From Streptomyces taklimakanensis (GTDB lineage: Bacteria; Actinomycetota; Actinomycetes; Streptomycetales; Streptomycetaceae): DNA of 64,000 bases. Position numbers and translations under genes: made by a program. The notes beneath the pieces were generated by a model, which was not told where the DNA came from, made no database searches, and worked only from the letters and a program-made list of their open reading frames with translations. Shown in pieces: positions 24,494 through 33,050 of the stretch; within the stretch, counting starts at the first letter, position 1, and every line of letters starts with the position of its first letter. The DNA is taken from assembly GCF_009709575.1 (NCBI RefSeq), contig NZ_WIXO01000001.1:4280001-4344000 (forward strand), in the 5' to 3' direction.

Positions 24494-25729
24494 ATGGACA
24501 TCCTCATTCTCGTTGTCGTCATCGCCGTGGTCGCCGTCGCCGCGATCGGCGGACTCGTGGTCACCGGTCTCAGGAAGAAGAAGACGCCACCGGTGCCCCC
24601 CCGGTCCGCCCCACCGACCATCACCACACCCCCCGCCCGGGAACCACAGGTGGGGGAGGAGGCGGGGCCGCCTCGTGCGGAGGAACGCCGCACCATCGAA
24701 GAGGTCGACCTGCCCCCGACCCCGTCCGGGGCGACGGACGCGGAGGCCGCCGCGCCTCCCGCGCCCCCCGAGCCCGAGCTCGAAACCCCCGCGCCCACCG
24801 CCGGCCGGCTGGTGCGGCTGCGCGAGCGACTGTCGCGCTCCCAGAACACCCTGGGGCGCGGCCTGCTCACCCTGCTCTCCCGCGACCGCCTCGACGAGGA
24901 CACCTGGGAGGAGATCGAGGACACCCTGCTCACCGCCGACGTCGGCGTCGCCCCCACCCAGGAGCTGGTGGAGCGGCTGCGCGAGCGGGTGCGGGTGCTG
25001 GGCACCCGCACGACCGAGGAGCTGCGCGCGCTGCTGCGCGAGGAGCTGCTGAACCTGGTGGGCACCGATCTGGACCGCACCGTCCACACCGAGGGCGGGG
25101 TCTCGTCCGAGGGTGTGGTGCGTCCGGGCGTGGTCCTGGTCGTCGGCGTCAACGGCACCGGCAAGACCACCACCACCGGCAAGCTCGCCCGTGTCCTGGT
25201 CGCCGACGGGAAGTCGGTCGTGCTGGGAGCCGCCGACACCTTCCGCGCGGCCGCCGCCGACCAGCTCCAGACGTGGGGCGAGAGGGTGGGCGCCCGTACC
25301 GTCCGCGGCCCCGAGGGCGGGGACCCGGCGTCGGTCGCCTTCGACGCGGTCAAGGAGGGCATCGCCGAGAGCGCGGACGTCGTCCTGGTCGACACCGCGG
25401 GCCGGCTGCACACCAAGACCGGCCTGATGGACGAGTTGGGCAAGGTCAAGCGGGTGGTGGAGAAGCACGGCCCGGTGGACGAGGTGCTGCTCGTCCTGGA
25501 CGCCACCACCGGTCAGAACGGCCTGATCCAGGCCCGGGTCTTCGCAGAGGTCGTGAACATCACCGGCATCGTGCTCACCAAGCTCGACGGCACGGCCAAG
25601 GGCGGCATCGTCGTCGCGGTCCAGCGCGAGCTGAACGTCCCGGTCAAGCTGATCGGCCTGGGCGAGGGCGCGGACGACCTGGCACCGTTCGAGCCGGAGG
25701 CCTTCGTCGACGCCCTGATCGGCGACTGA
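24494..25729 (+). CDS. ftsY: Signal recognition particle receptor FtsY
   Basis: This 411-residue SRP receptor GTPase docks Ffh-ribosome complexes at the membrane. An N-terminal membrane helix (about 3-26, ILILVVVIAVVAVAAIGGLV) is typical of actinobacteria. A Pro/Glu-rich linker follows (about 30-110), then the NG domain: VVGVNGTGKTTTTGKLA (P-loop), ADTFRAAAADQL, VDTAGRLHTKTGLMDEL and TKLDGTAKGGI. ATG at 24494 follows a weak TACT-type -10 and has no clear ribosome-binding site. Its partner ffh lies 7 kb downstream on the same strand. Confidence 0.96.
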   Translation: MDILILVVVIAVVAVAAIGGLVVTGLRKKKTPPVPPRSAPPTITTPPAREPQVGEEAGPPRAEERRTIEEVDLPPTPSGATDAEAAAPPAPPEPELETPAPTAGRLVRLRERLSRSQNTLGRGLLTLLSRDRLDEDTWEEIEDTLLTADVGVAPTQELVERLRERVRVLGTRTTEELRALLREELLNLVGTDLDRTVHTEGGVSSEGVVRPGVVLVVGVNGTGKTTTTGKLARVLVADGKSVVLGAADTFRAAAADQLQTWGERVGARTVRGPEGGDPASVAFDAVKEGIAESADVVLVDTAGRLHTKTGLMDELGKVKRVVEKHGPVDEVLLVLDATTGQNGLIQARVFAEVVNITGIVLTKLDGTAKGGIVVAVQRELNVPVKLIGLGEGADDLAPFEPEAFVDALIGD

Positions 25730-25762
25730 CGTCGGGCGTCTCGCGGAGGCACCGCGTGGGCG

Positions 25763-25780
25763 CGGGCTCACAGGAGCCCG
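25763..25780. terminator. Bidirectional terminator between convergent genes
   Basis: CGGGCTC-ACAG-GAGCCCG forms a 7-bp perfect stem with a four-base loop between ftsY and the convergent primase-like gene. It probably serves both. Confidence 0.6.
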
Positions 25781-25871
25781 TGCCGGGGCCCGCCGCACGC
25801 GACCGTGGAGGCACGGGCGCGGCGGGGCCCGGCCGGTGTCGGCCACCCGCCGGGGCCCGTGGCGGGCGGGG

Positions 25872-26561
25872 TCAGTCGCCGACCGGCGCCCGGTGGCAGA
25901 CGTAGGCCAGGGTGCCCAACAGCAGCCGGGCGTGCGGTGGACGCCCGGCCCCCTCCAGGGTGGGCGGGCGCAGCCACCGCACCGGACCGAGCCCGCCCAG
26001 GTCGCAGGGCGGGGCGGTGACGTGATCACCGGGCCCGAGACCGCGCAGGGCCGGTACGCAGTCGTCCCAACCCATGCGGTACAGCAGTTCGGACAGGCGG
26101 GCGGCGGCCCCGGGAGCGACGAAGAACCAGGCGCGGTGGTCCGGGGCGACGGCGACCGGGCCGAGCGGGAGCCCCATCCGCTCCATCCGGACCAGGGCGC
26201 GTCGCCCCGCCGCCTCGGGCACCTCGATGACGTCGAAGGCCCGGCCCACCGGCAGCAGGACCGTCGCGCCGGGCACCTTCCCCCAGGCCCGCGTGGCCTC
26301 GTCCAAGGTGGCGCCCGCGGGCACCACCGGGGAGTCGTCGAGGGGATGGGCGCCCGGCAGGAGGCAGTCCGGAACCCGGCAGGAGCAGGTGGTGCGGCCG
26401 CCCCCGCGTACGGCGCGGGCGCCGGGGACGACGTCCCAGCCCCACAGACCGGTGTACTCGGCCACGGCCGTGCACACCGGGGCGCGGCCCCGGCGTCGGG
26501 TGCCGGACCGCAGTTCCCGGAGCTCCCGAATCTCCCGGATGCTGCCGATAGTGAAGCCCAT
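25872..26561 (-). CDS. Primase-polymerase (Prim-Pol)-like protein, catalytic motif degenerate
   Basis: A 229-residue protein. The layout resembles the N-terminal domain of bifunctional DNA primase/polymerases: AVAEYTGLWGWDVVPGARAV, then CSCRVPDCLLPGAHPL, echoing the CxC...C..PGKHP block of that family, then a DEATRAWGKVPGATVLLPVG segment. Where catalytic enzymes carry a DxD pair this protein has AFDVIEVPEAAGRR, so metal binding looks impaired. It may be a DNA- or nucleotide-binding relic or regulator. ATG at 26561 has a GGAGGGG upstream. It is divergent from nsdA, where I recall other Streptomyces having the same gene. Assignment by pattern only. Confidence 0.65.
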   Translation of the reverse strand: MGFTIGSIREIRELRELRSGTRRRGRAPVCTAVAEYTGLWGWDVVPGARAVRGGGRTTCSCRVPDCLLPGAHPLDDSPVVPAGATLDEATRAWGKVPGATVLLPVGRAFDVIEVPEAAGRRALVRMERMGLPLGPVAVAPDHRAWFFVAPGAAARLSELLYRMGWDDCVPALRGLGPGDHVTAPPCDLGGLGPVRWLRPPTLEGAGRPPHARLLLGTLAYVCHRAPVGD

Positions 26562-26951
26562 GCCCCCTCCAACGGGTTCCGTGCGCTCTTGGTTACGAGA
26601 TCGTCGCCCGGAGCGACGCAGAGTGACCCCGGACGGAGCGAGGTGCCGAGGCACGCGGAGGGGCGCGGTGTGCGACGTGCGCCCCGGCGCGCATCACCCC
26701 GATCGCTGGGAGCCGCCTGGTCCAAGTGAATCGCGCGGACGCCTCCCCGGCCTCACCCGAAGGGGTGGCGAATGGTGGCGGTTTTGCAATTTCACTCGCC
26801 GCGTCGGTGATCGTAGGATTACTTTCGGTTCACACGGCGACACGGACACACGGACGGTGCCCGTCGTGTGCTCGTGCCGGAAGCGTGCCGTCGTCGGCAG
26901 GCCCGGTGGACGGCGGCACACGGACGACGGGCCGGGAATGGGGGCGCTCCA
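26562..26951. promoter_or_regulatory. Divergent regulatory region upstream of nsdA
   Basis: This 390-base gene-free stretch separates the Prim-Pol-like gene from nsdA. It is less GC-rich around 26780-26830. A promoter candidate towards nsdA is TTCACT (26791-26796), a 17-base spacer and TAGGAT (26814-26819), giving a leader of about 125 bases. The rest shows no gene I can support. Confidence 0.45.
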
Positions 26952-28475
26952 GTGGGCGGCAACGGCAGCGGCGGCGGAGGCGGCACCACTGGGAAGCGCC
27001 CCAACGAACAACTCGTGTCGTGGTTCGTGCGCAGCGGCTGGTCCAAGGGCGAACTGGCCCGGCAGGTGAACCGCCGCGCACGCCGGCTGGGCGCGCACCA
27101 CATCAGCACCGACACCTCCCGGGTGCGGCGCTGGCTGGACGGCGAACAACCCCGCGAACCCATCCCGCGCATCCTCTCCGAGCTGTTCTCCGAGCGCTTC
27201 GGCAGCGTGGTCGCCGTCGAGGACCTCGGGCTGCGCTCCGGCCGCCCGGCCGCCTCCGGCGGCGGCGTCGAACTGCCCTGGACCGGACCGCAGACCGTGG
27301 CGGCCATCAGCGAGTTCTCGCGCAGCGACCTGATGCTGGCCCGCCGGGGCTTCCTCGGCCCCTCCCTGAGCGTGGCCGCCGGTCCCGCCCTCGTCGAGCC
27401 GATGCAGCGCTGGTTGGTGCCCGCCCCCACCGGCGCGTCCGTCGCGACGACCCCGCCGGCCCCGGTGGTGCCGCTCCGGGAGGGCGGAGCCCGGCGCGGG
27501 GCCCGTCTGTCCACCCCCGAACTGGACCTGCTGGAGCAGGCCATCGTGATGTTCCGCCAGTGGGACGCCCAGTGCGGTGGCGGCCTACGGCGCAAGGCCG
27601 TCGTCGGTCAGCTCCACGAGGTCACCGAGCTCCTCCAGGACTCCCACCCCGAGCCGGTGCGGCGGAGGCTGTTCAAGGTGACCGCCGAGCTGGCCGAGCT
27701 GGCCGGATGGATGAGCTACGACGTCGGACTCCAGCCGACCGCCCAGAAGTACTTCGTCCTCGCCCTGCACGCCGCCAAGGAGGCCGGCGACCGACCGTTG
27801 GGGGCGTACGTGCTCTCCGACATGAGTCGCCAGATGATCCACCTGGGCCGCCCCGAGGACGCGTTGGAGCTGGTCCACCTCGCCCAGTACGGCAGTCGGG
27901 AGAGCGCCACGCCGCGCACCCAGGCCATGTTCCACGCCCTGGAGGCGCGGGCGTACGCCAACATGGGGCGCCCCGACAGGTGCCACCGGGCGGTGCGGAT
28001 GGCCCGGGACACCTTCGAGGAGATCACCCCGGGCGACGCCGACCCCGACTGGATCGGCTTCTTCTCCGAGGCCGAACTCAGCGCCGAGAACGCCCACTCC
28101 TACCGGGATCTCGCCTACGTCGCCGGTCGCAGTCCCGCCTACGTCTCGCTCGCCCAGCCCGAGATGGAGAAGGCCGTGGAGCTGTTCGCCCGCGAGTGCG
28201 GTGAGGACGGCAGCGGTCACCAGCGGTCCTACGCCCTCAACCTCGCCGGGATGGCCACCGTCCACCTGCTCAAGCGGGAGCCCGAGCAGTGTGCCGACAT
28301 GGCCGGCAGGGCCCTGGGGGTGGCCGGCCGCCTCAGGTCCGAGCGGGTCAACACCCGCATCCGCAAGGCCGTCGCCTCGGCCGCCCGCGAGTTCGGGGAC
28401 GTCGCCGAGATCGTCGAGCTCACCGAGCGGCTCGCCTGCGAGCCGGCCGAGGGCGGGATCGCCCTCGCCGTGTGA
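26952..28475 (+). CDS. nsdA: NsdA, negative regulator of differentiation and antibiotic production
   Basis: This 507-residue protein is closely similar to my memory of S. coelicolor NsdA, whose loss raises sporulation and actinorhodin production. The N-terminal 90 residues include QLVSWFVRSGWSKGELARQV and STDTSRVRRWLDGEQPREPI, a helix-turn-helix-like segment. SRSDLMLARRGFLGPSLSVA follows. Helical TPR-like repeats fill about 180-490, suggesting protein-protein contacts. The GTG at 26952 gives the start GGNGSGGGGGTTGKRPNEQL. The frame is open further upstream, but the family start matches here. It is followed by a 13-bp hairpin terminator. Confidence 0.9.
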   Translation: MGGNGSGGGGGTTGKRPNEQLVSWFVRSGWSKGELARQVNRRARRLGAHHISTDTSRVRRWLDGEQPREPIPRILSELFSERFGSVVAVEDLGLRSGRPAASGGGVELPWTGPQTVAAISEFSRSDLMLARRGFLGPSLSVAAGPALVEPMQRWLVPAPTGASVATTPPAPVVPLREGGARRGARLSTPELDLLEQAIVMFRQWDAQCGGGLRRKAVVGQLHEVTELLQDSHPEPVRRRLFKVTAELAELAGWMSYDVGLQPTAQKYFVLALHAAKEAGDRPLGAYVLSDMSRQMIHLGRPEDALELVHLAQYGSRESATPRTQAMFHALEARAYANMGRPDRCHRAVRMARDTFEEITPGDADPDWIGFFSEAELSAENAHSYRDLAYVAGRSPAYVSLAQPEMEKAVELFARECGEDGSGHQRSYALNLAGMATVHLLKREPEQCADMAGRALGVAGRLRSERVNTRIRKAVASAAREFGDVAEIVELTERLACEPAEGGIALAV

Positions 28476-28530
28476 ACCGGCGCTCTTCGGCCGATTCCCC
28501 GGTGTGTCCGAGTTGTCATACGACCGTGCC

Positions 28531-28563
28531 GGCCGCCGGACGCCCACCGCGCGTCCGGCGGCC
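28531..28563 (+). terminator. Hairpin terminator after nsdA
   Basis: GGCCGCCGGACGC (28531-28543) pairs perfectly with 28551-28563 over 13 base pairs around CCACCGC, 56 bases after the nsdA stop. It is part of the 315-base spacer before amtB. Confidence 0.75.
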
Positions 28564-28655
28564 GTCGCCGTCGGTGGGGGCGGTGTGGGACACGGGGAGC
28601 GGGACGAGGAGCCCCGACCGGGGGATTCCGGTCGGGGGAGCGCGTTCATCCGGAC

Positions 28656-28691
28656 GTAACACGACGGGTGCCTTCGTCACCACGGTGAAAC
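28656..28691 (+). promoter_or_regulatory. GlnR-type operator upstream of amtB
   Basis: GTCAC-N6-GAAAC (28676-28691) matches the GlnR half-box pair (gTnAC, six bases, GaAAC) exactly, and GTAAC at 28656-28660 may be a further a-site. GlnR activates amtB in Streptomyces under nitrogen limitation. The site lies 100 bases before the start codon. Bases 28476-28790 otherwise hold only the nsdA terminator. Confidence 0.7.
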
Positions 28692-28790
28692 GCCGTGCCG
28701 CATCACAGGAAACGGGACTTCGCGAACCTGTGGCGCATCCTGACCCCCAGATCCGCCCCCACGGGTCGCGCACGCGAGGAGACGCCCACA

Positions 28791-30086
28791 TTGAACGGCG
28801 CGGATACCGCTTTCGTACTGATCAGCGCGGCGCTGGTCATGCTGATGACACCCGGACTGGCCCTCTTCTACGGCGGCATGGTGCGGGTCAAGAGCGCCCT
28901 GAACATGCTCATGATGTCCTTCATCTCCCTGGGCATCGTCAGCGTCCTCTGGGTGCTCTACGGCTACTCGCTCGCCTTCGGCACCGACACCGGTGGCCTG
29001 ATCGGCAGCTTCGAACACGTCGGTCTGAGCGGCATCGGCGTCGAGACGCTGACCGGCGGTGACGAGGGCATCCCGGTCCTCGCCTTCGTCGTCTTCCAAC
29101 TGATGTTCGCCGCCCTGACCCCCGCTCTGATGAGCGGCGCACTGGCCGACCGCGTGAAGTTCGGCGCCTGGGCGCTGTTCATCACCCTGTGGGCCACCGT
29201 CGTCTACTTCCCCGTCGCCCACTGGGTGTGGGCCGAGGGCGGCTGGCTCTTCGAGCTGGAGGTCATCGACTTCGCCGGCGGTACGGCCGTCCACATCAAC
29301 GCGGGCGTCGGCGCGCTGGCCGCCGCCCTGGTCGTCGGCAGGCGCATCGGCTTCAAGAAGGAGCCCATGCGCCCCCACAGCCTGCCTCTGGTGGTCCTCG
29401 GCGCCGCCCTGCTGTGGTTCGGCTGGTTCGGCTTCAACGCCGGCTCCGCGCTGGGCGCGGGCGGCACCGCCGCCACCATGGCCCTGAACACGCAGGTGGC
29501 CACCGCCGCCGCCGTCCTGGGCTGGCTCGCCTACGAACGCGTCCGCCACGGCGCCTTCACCACCCTGGGCGCCGCCTCCGGAGCCGTCGCCGGCCTGGTC
29601 GCCATCACCCCCGCCGGCGCGCACGTGAACGCGGTGGGCGCGATCGTCATCGGCCTGGTCGCGGGCGCCGTCTGCTCCTGGGCCGTCAGCCTCAAGTACA
29701 AGCTCGGCTACGACGACTCCCTGGACGTCGTCGGCGTCCACCTCGTCGGCGGTGTCGTCGGCACCCTGCTGGTCGGTTTCCTGGCCATCGACGGCATCGG
29801 CGGCGCGGAGCAGTTCGGCAAGCAGGCCGTCGGCGCCTTCTCGGTGATGGCCTTCTCCTTCGTGGTCTCCTGGCTGCTGGCCAAGCTGGTCGACGCCGTC
29901 GTCGGCTTCCGCGCCGACGAGGACGACGAGACCGCCGGCCTCGACCAGGCGTACCACGCCGAGACCGCCTACGACTTCAGCGCGGTGGGCGGATCGCCCG
30001 CCTCCCGCGGCACGGCCGGCATCCCCGACGACAGCGCGACGGCCCTGCCGTCCGGCAAGGGACTCGACGAGAAGGTGGACGCGTGA
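28791..30086 (+). CDS. amtB: Ammonium transporter
   Basis: This 431-residue membrane protein has about 11 helices. It begins MNGADTAFVLISAALVMLMT (TTG start) and contains PGLALFYGGMVRVKSALNML, the Amt signature with the external ammonium site. GTAVHINAGVGALAAALVVG carries a pore histidine (pair His-168 type) and LVGGVVGTLLVGFLA a later helix. The C-terminal tail is acidic and cytosolic. TTG at 28791 is chosen because GAGGAG lies nine bases upstream and the usual N-terminal helix starts here. The stop overlaps the glnK GTG (GTGA), so the two are coupled. The upstream GlnR-type box suggests nitrogen control. Confidence 0.95.
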   Translation: MNGADTAFVLISAALVMLMTPGLALFYGGMVRVKSALNMLMMSFISLGIVSVLWVLYGYSLAFGTDTGGLIGSFEHVGLSGIGVETLTGGDEGIPVLAFVVFQLMFAALTPALMSGALADRVKFGAWALFITLWATVVYFPVAHWVWAEGGWLFELEVIDFAGGTAVHINAGVGALAAALVVGRRIGFKKEPMRPHSLPLVVLGAALLWFGWFGFNAGSALGAGGTAATMALNTQVATAAAVLGWLAYERVRHGAFTTLGAASGAVAGLVAITPAGAHVNAVGAIVIGLVAGAVCSWAVSLKYKLGYDDSLDVVGVHLVGGVVGTLLVGFLAIDGIGGAEQFGKQAVGAFSVMAFSFVVSWLLAKLVDAVVGFRADEDDETAGLDQAYHAETAYDFSAVGGSPASRGTAGIPDDSATALPSGKGLDEKVDA

Positions 30087-30421
30087 AGCTCATCACCGCA
30101 GTCATCAAACCGCACCGCCTGGACGAGGTGAAGGACGCCCTGCAGGCGTTCGGAGTCCAGGGTCTGACCGTCACCGAGGCCAGCGGCTACGGGCGGCAGC
30201 GCGGCCACACCGAGGTGTACCGCGGCGCCGAGTACACCGTCGACCTGGTGCCCAAGGTCCGCGTCGAGGTCCTGGTCGAGGACGAGGACGCCGAGCAGTT
30301 GATCGACGTGGTCGCCAAGGCCGCCCGCACCGGCAAGATCGGCGACGGCAAGGTCTGGAGCGTCCCCGTCGAGACGGCGGTGCGGGTGCGCACCGGTGAA
30401 CGCGGCCCGGACGCCCTGTGA
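30083..30421 (+). CDS. glnK: Nitrogen regulatory protein PII (GlnK)
   Basis: This 112-residue PII signal protein has MKLITAVIKPHRLDEVKDAL, TVTEASGYGRQRGHTEVYRG and Tyr-51 in the T-loop, followed by VDLVPKVRVEVLVEDEDAEQ. In Streptomyces Tyr-51 is adenylylated by GlnD. It binds ATP, ADP and 2-oxoglutarate and gates AmtB. The GTG at 30083 overlaps the amtB stop, and glnD follows 97 bases downstream, giving the operon amtB-glnK-glnD. Confidence 0.97.
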   Translation: MKLITAVIKPHRLDEVKDALQAFGVQGLTVTEASGYGRQRGHTEVYRGAEYTVDLVPKVRVEVLVEDEDAEQLIDVVAKAARTGKIGDGKVWSVPVETAVRVRTGERGPDAL

Positions 30422-30484
30422 CCCGGCCGGGCCGGCCCGCCCCACCGGACGACACCCCGCCCGACATCGAGCGGAGCGGCCGAC

Positions 30485-30516
30485 GGGACACGGAACGGGA
30501 CACGGAACGGGACACC
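30485..30516 (+). repeat. 12-base tandem repeat just before glnD
   Basis: GGGACACGGAAC occurs twice in tandem with a third partial copy, ending three bases before the glnD ATG. It occupies the region where a ribosome-binding site would lie. Confidence 0.85.
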
Positions 30517-30518
30517 GC

Positions 30519-32978
30519 ATGACCACGGAACCCGACACCCCCGGCAACTACGCGGCGGCCCGGCTGCGCCTCCTCACCGAGGAGGAGCGGTCCGGGCCGC
30601 CGCGCCGCGCCGCCCTCGCGGAGCTGACCGACGCCTGGCTCGCCGGGCTGCTGGGAGAGCCGGCCCGCGGGGTCGCGCTGGTGGCCGTCGGAGGCTACGG
30701 CCGCGGAGAACTCTCCCCGCGCAGCGATCTCGACCTGCTCCTCCTCCACGACGGACGCGATCCCCGCGCCGTCGCCACCCTCGCCGACCGCGTCTGGTAC
30801 CCGGTGTGGGACCTCGGGATCGCCCTCGACCACTCGGTGCGCACACCGCGGGAGGCCCGCCGGGCCGCCGCCGACGACCTGCGGGTGCAGCTCGGTCTGC
30901 TCGACGCCCGGCACCTCGCCGGAGACGCGGAACTGACGGCGGCCCTGCGCGCCGAGCACCTCGCCCGCTGGCGCGCCGACGCCCGTCGGCGGCTGCCGGA
31001 GCTGCACGAGAGCGTCCGGGAGCGCGCCGGCCGCCACGGTGAGCTGCGCTTCCTCCTCGAACCCGACCTCAAGGAGGCCCGGGGCGGACTGCGTGACGCC
31101 ACCGCCCTGCGGGCCGTCGCCGCCTCCTGGCTGGCCGACGCCCCCCGCGAGGGCCTGGAGGAGGCCCGCCACACCCTGCTCGACGTGCGCGACGCCCTCC
31201 ACCTGACCACCGGTCGTTCGGGTGACCGACTCACCCTCCAGGAACAGGACCAGGTCGCCGAGGCGCTCGGACTGCCGGACGCGGACGCGCTGCTGCGCCG
31301 CGTGTACGAGGCGGCGCGGGTGATCTCCTACGCGGGGGACGTCACCTGGCGCGAGGTCGGCCGGGTACTGCGCTCACGCGCCGCGCGCGCCCCGCGCGCC
31401 GTCCCGCGCACCCCCCTCGCGGAGGGCGTCGTCGAACAGGACGGCGAGGTGGTGCTCGCCCGCACCGCCCGCCCCGAACGCGACCCCGTGCTGCCGTTGC
31501 GCGCCGCGGCGGCCGCGGCGCAGGCCGGACTGCCCCTGGCCCGGCCCGCGGTGCGCCGGATGGCCGCCTGCGTACCGCCCCTGCCGGTGCCCTGGCCCAC
31601 CGAGGCCCGTGAGGCGTTCGTCACCCTGCTCGGCGCCGGCGAGGCGACCGTCGGGGTGTGGGAGGCGCTGGACGCCGAAGGGCTGGTCACCGCGTTGCTG
31701 CCGGACTGGGAGCGGGTGCGCTGCCGTCCGCAGCGCAACGCCGTGCACCGCTGGACCGTGGACCGTCACCTGATCGAGACCGTGGTGCGGGCCCGCTCGC
31801 GCGTCCGCCGGGTCGGCCGCCCCGACCTGCTGCTGGTCGCCGCGCTGCTGCACGACATCGGCAAGGGCCTGCCCGGCGACCACAGCGTCACCGGCGAGGC
31901 CGTCGCCCGTGACCTGGCCGCCCGGATGGGCTTCGGCGCCGCCGACACGGCCGTCCTGGCCGCCCTCGTCCGCCACCACCTGCTGCTGGTGGAGACCGCC
32001 ACCCGCCGCGACCTGGACGATCCCGCCACCGTCCGTACCGTCGTCGAAGCCGTCGGGGACACCGGCACCCTGGAGCTGTTGCACGCCCTCACCGAGGCCG
32101 ACGCCCTGGCCACCGGGCCGGCCGCCTGGTCGACGTGGCGCGCCGGTCTCGTGGCCGACCTGGTCGAACGCACCAGGGCGGCGTCGGCCGGGGAACCCGC
32201 GGCCGGGGAGCGGGAAGAGCACCTCGGCCGCCCCGGCCGCCCCGGACACCCCGGCCGCCCCGACCCCGCAGCCGAACGACTCGCGCGGGAGGCGCGGCGC
32301 ACCGGCGGCCCGGTGCTCGCCCTGCGCACCCGCGCCGAGGCGCCGGTGGGTGAGGACCCCGACCCGGCCGGTCCCGGGCCGGTCGGCGCCGAGCTGCACA
32401 TCGCCCTGCCGGACCGGCCCGGCGTCCTGCCCGCCGCGGCCGGGGTGCTGGCCCTGCACCGGCTGACCGTCCGCGCCGCCGATCTGCGCACCGTCGAGGC
32501 CCCCGGCGGGAACCCGGGGCAGTCGCCGGACGGTGCTCCCGTCCTCCTGCTGAGCTGGCGGATCGCCGCCGAGTACGGTTCGCCCCCCGGCCCCGACCGG
32601 CTCCGCGCGGACCTGGTCCGCGCCCTGGACGGCTCGCTGGACGTCCCCGGCCGCCTCGCCGAGCGCGAGGCCGCCCACCGGGGCGCCCCCCGCGCCCGCC
32701 GCGGCGGTGGGGCCCCGCCGCCCAGGGTGACGGTCGCCCCGACCGGATCGCGGTTGGCGACGGTGATCGAGGTGCGCGCCCAGGACGCCCCCGGGCTGCT
32801 CTACCGCGTCGGACGGGCGCTGGAGGAGGCCGGGGCGGCCGTGCGCAGCGCCCGCGTCAGCACGCTCGGCGCCGACGTCGTGGACGCCTTCTACGTCACC
32901 ACCCCCGACGGCGCGCCGCTGCCCCCGGTCGAGGCCGCCGAACTCGTCCGGGAACTGGAACGGGCCCTGGGCGGCTGA
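30519..32978 (+). CDS. glnD: PII protein nucleotidyltransferase (GlnD)
   Basis: An 819-residue protein that modifies GlnK; in Streptomyces it works as an adenylyltransferase. The N-terminal nucleotidyltransferase domain has VAVGGYGRGELSPRSDLDLL (GxGR, DxD). The central HD phosphohydrolase domain has LLLVAALLHDIGKGLPGDHS. Two C-terminal ACT domains are LHIALPDRPGVLPAAAGVLA and TVIEVRAQDAPGLLYRVGRA. A Pro/Gly-rich linker lies near residues 570-620. ATG at 30519 is used; the frame is open to 30396, but that extension is a low-complexity product of the tandem repeat. It follows amtB-glnK. Confidence 0.93.
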   Translation: MTTEPDTPGNYAAARLRLLTEEERSGPPRRAALAELTDAWLAGLLGEPARGVALVAVGGYGRGELSPRSDLDLLLLHDGRDPRAVATLADRVWYPVWDLGIALDHSVRTPREARRAAADDLRVQLGLLDARHLAGDAELTAALRAEHLARWRADARRRLPELHESVRERAGRHGELRFLLEPDLKEARGGLRDATALRAVAASWLADAPREGLEEARHTLLDVRDALHLTTGRSGDRLTLQEQDQVAEALGLPDADALLRRVYEAARVISYAGDVTWREVGRVLRSRAARAPRAVPRTPLAEGVVEQDGEVVLARTARPERDPVLPLRAAAAAAQAGLPLARPAVRRMAACVPPLPVPWPTEAREAFVTLLGAGEATVGVWEALDAEGLVTALLPDWERVRCRPQRNAVHRWTVDRHLIETVVRARSRVRRVGRPDLLLVAALLHDIGKGLPGDHSVTGEAVARDLAARMGFGAADTAVLAALVRHHLLLVETATRRDLDDPATVRTVVEAVGDTGTLELLHALTEADALATGPAAWSTWRAGLVADLVERTRAASAGEPAAGEREEHLGRPGRPGHPGRPDPAAERLAREARRTGGPVLALRTRAEAPVGEDPDPAGPGPVGAELHIALPDRPGVLPAAAGVLALHRLTVRAADLRTVEAPGGNPGQSPDGAPVLLLSWRIAAEYGSPPGPDRLRADLVRALDGSLDVPGRLAEREAAHRGAPRARRGGGAPPPRVTVAPTGSRLATVIEVRAQDAPGLLYRVGRALEEAGAAVRSARVSTLGADVVDAFYVTTPDGAPLPPVEAAELVRELERALGG

Positions 32979-32998
32979 CCGCACCGCGGGCGGGCCGA

Positions 32999-33004
32999 TA
33001 CCCT
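32999..33004 (+). promoter_or_regulatory. -10 box upstream of ffh
   Basis: TACCCT is 46 bases before the ffh start in the 72-base spacer after glnD. It is a probable promoter element; no -35 box is evident. Confidence 0.4.
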
Positions 33005-33050
33005 TGGAGGTCGACCGCCACCGCCGCAACGCGAAGGATCCGCGACCGCC

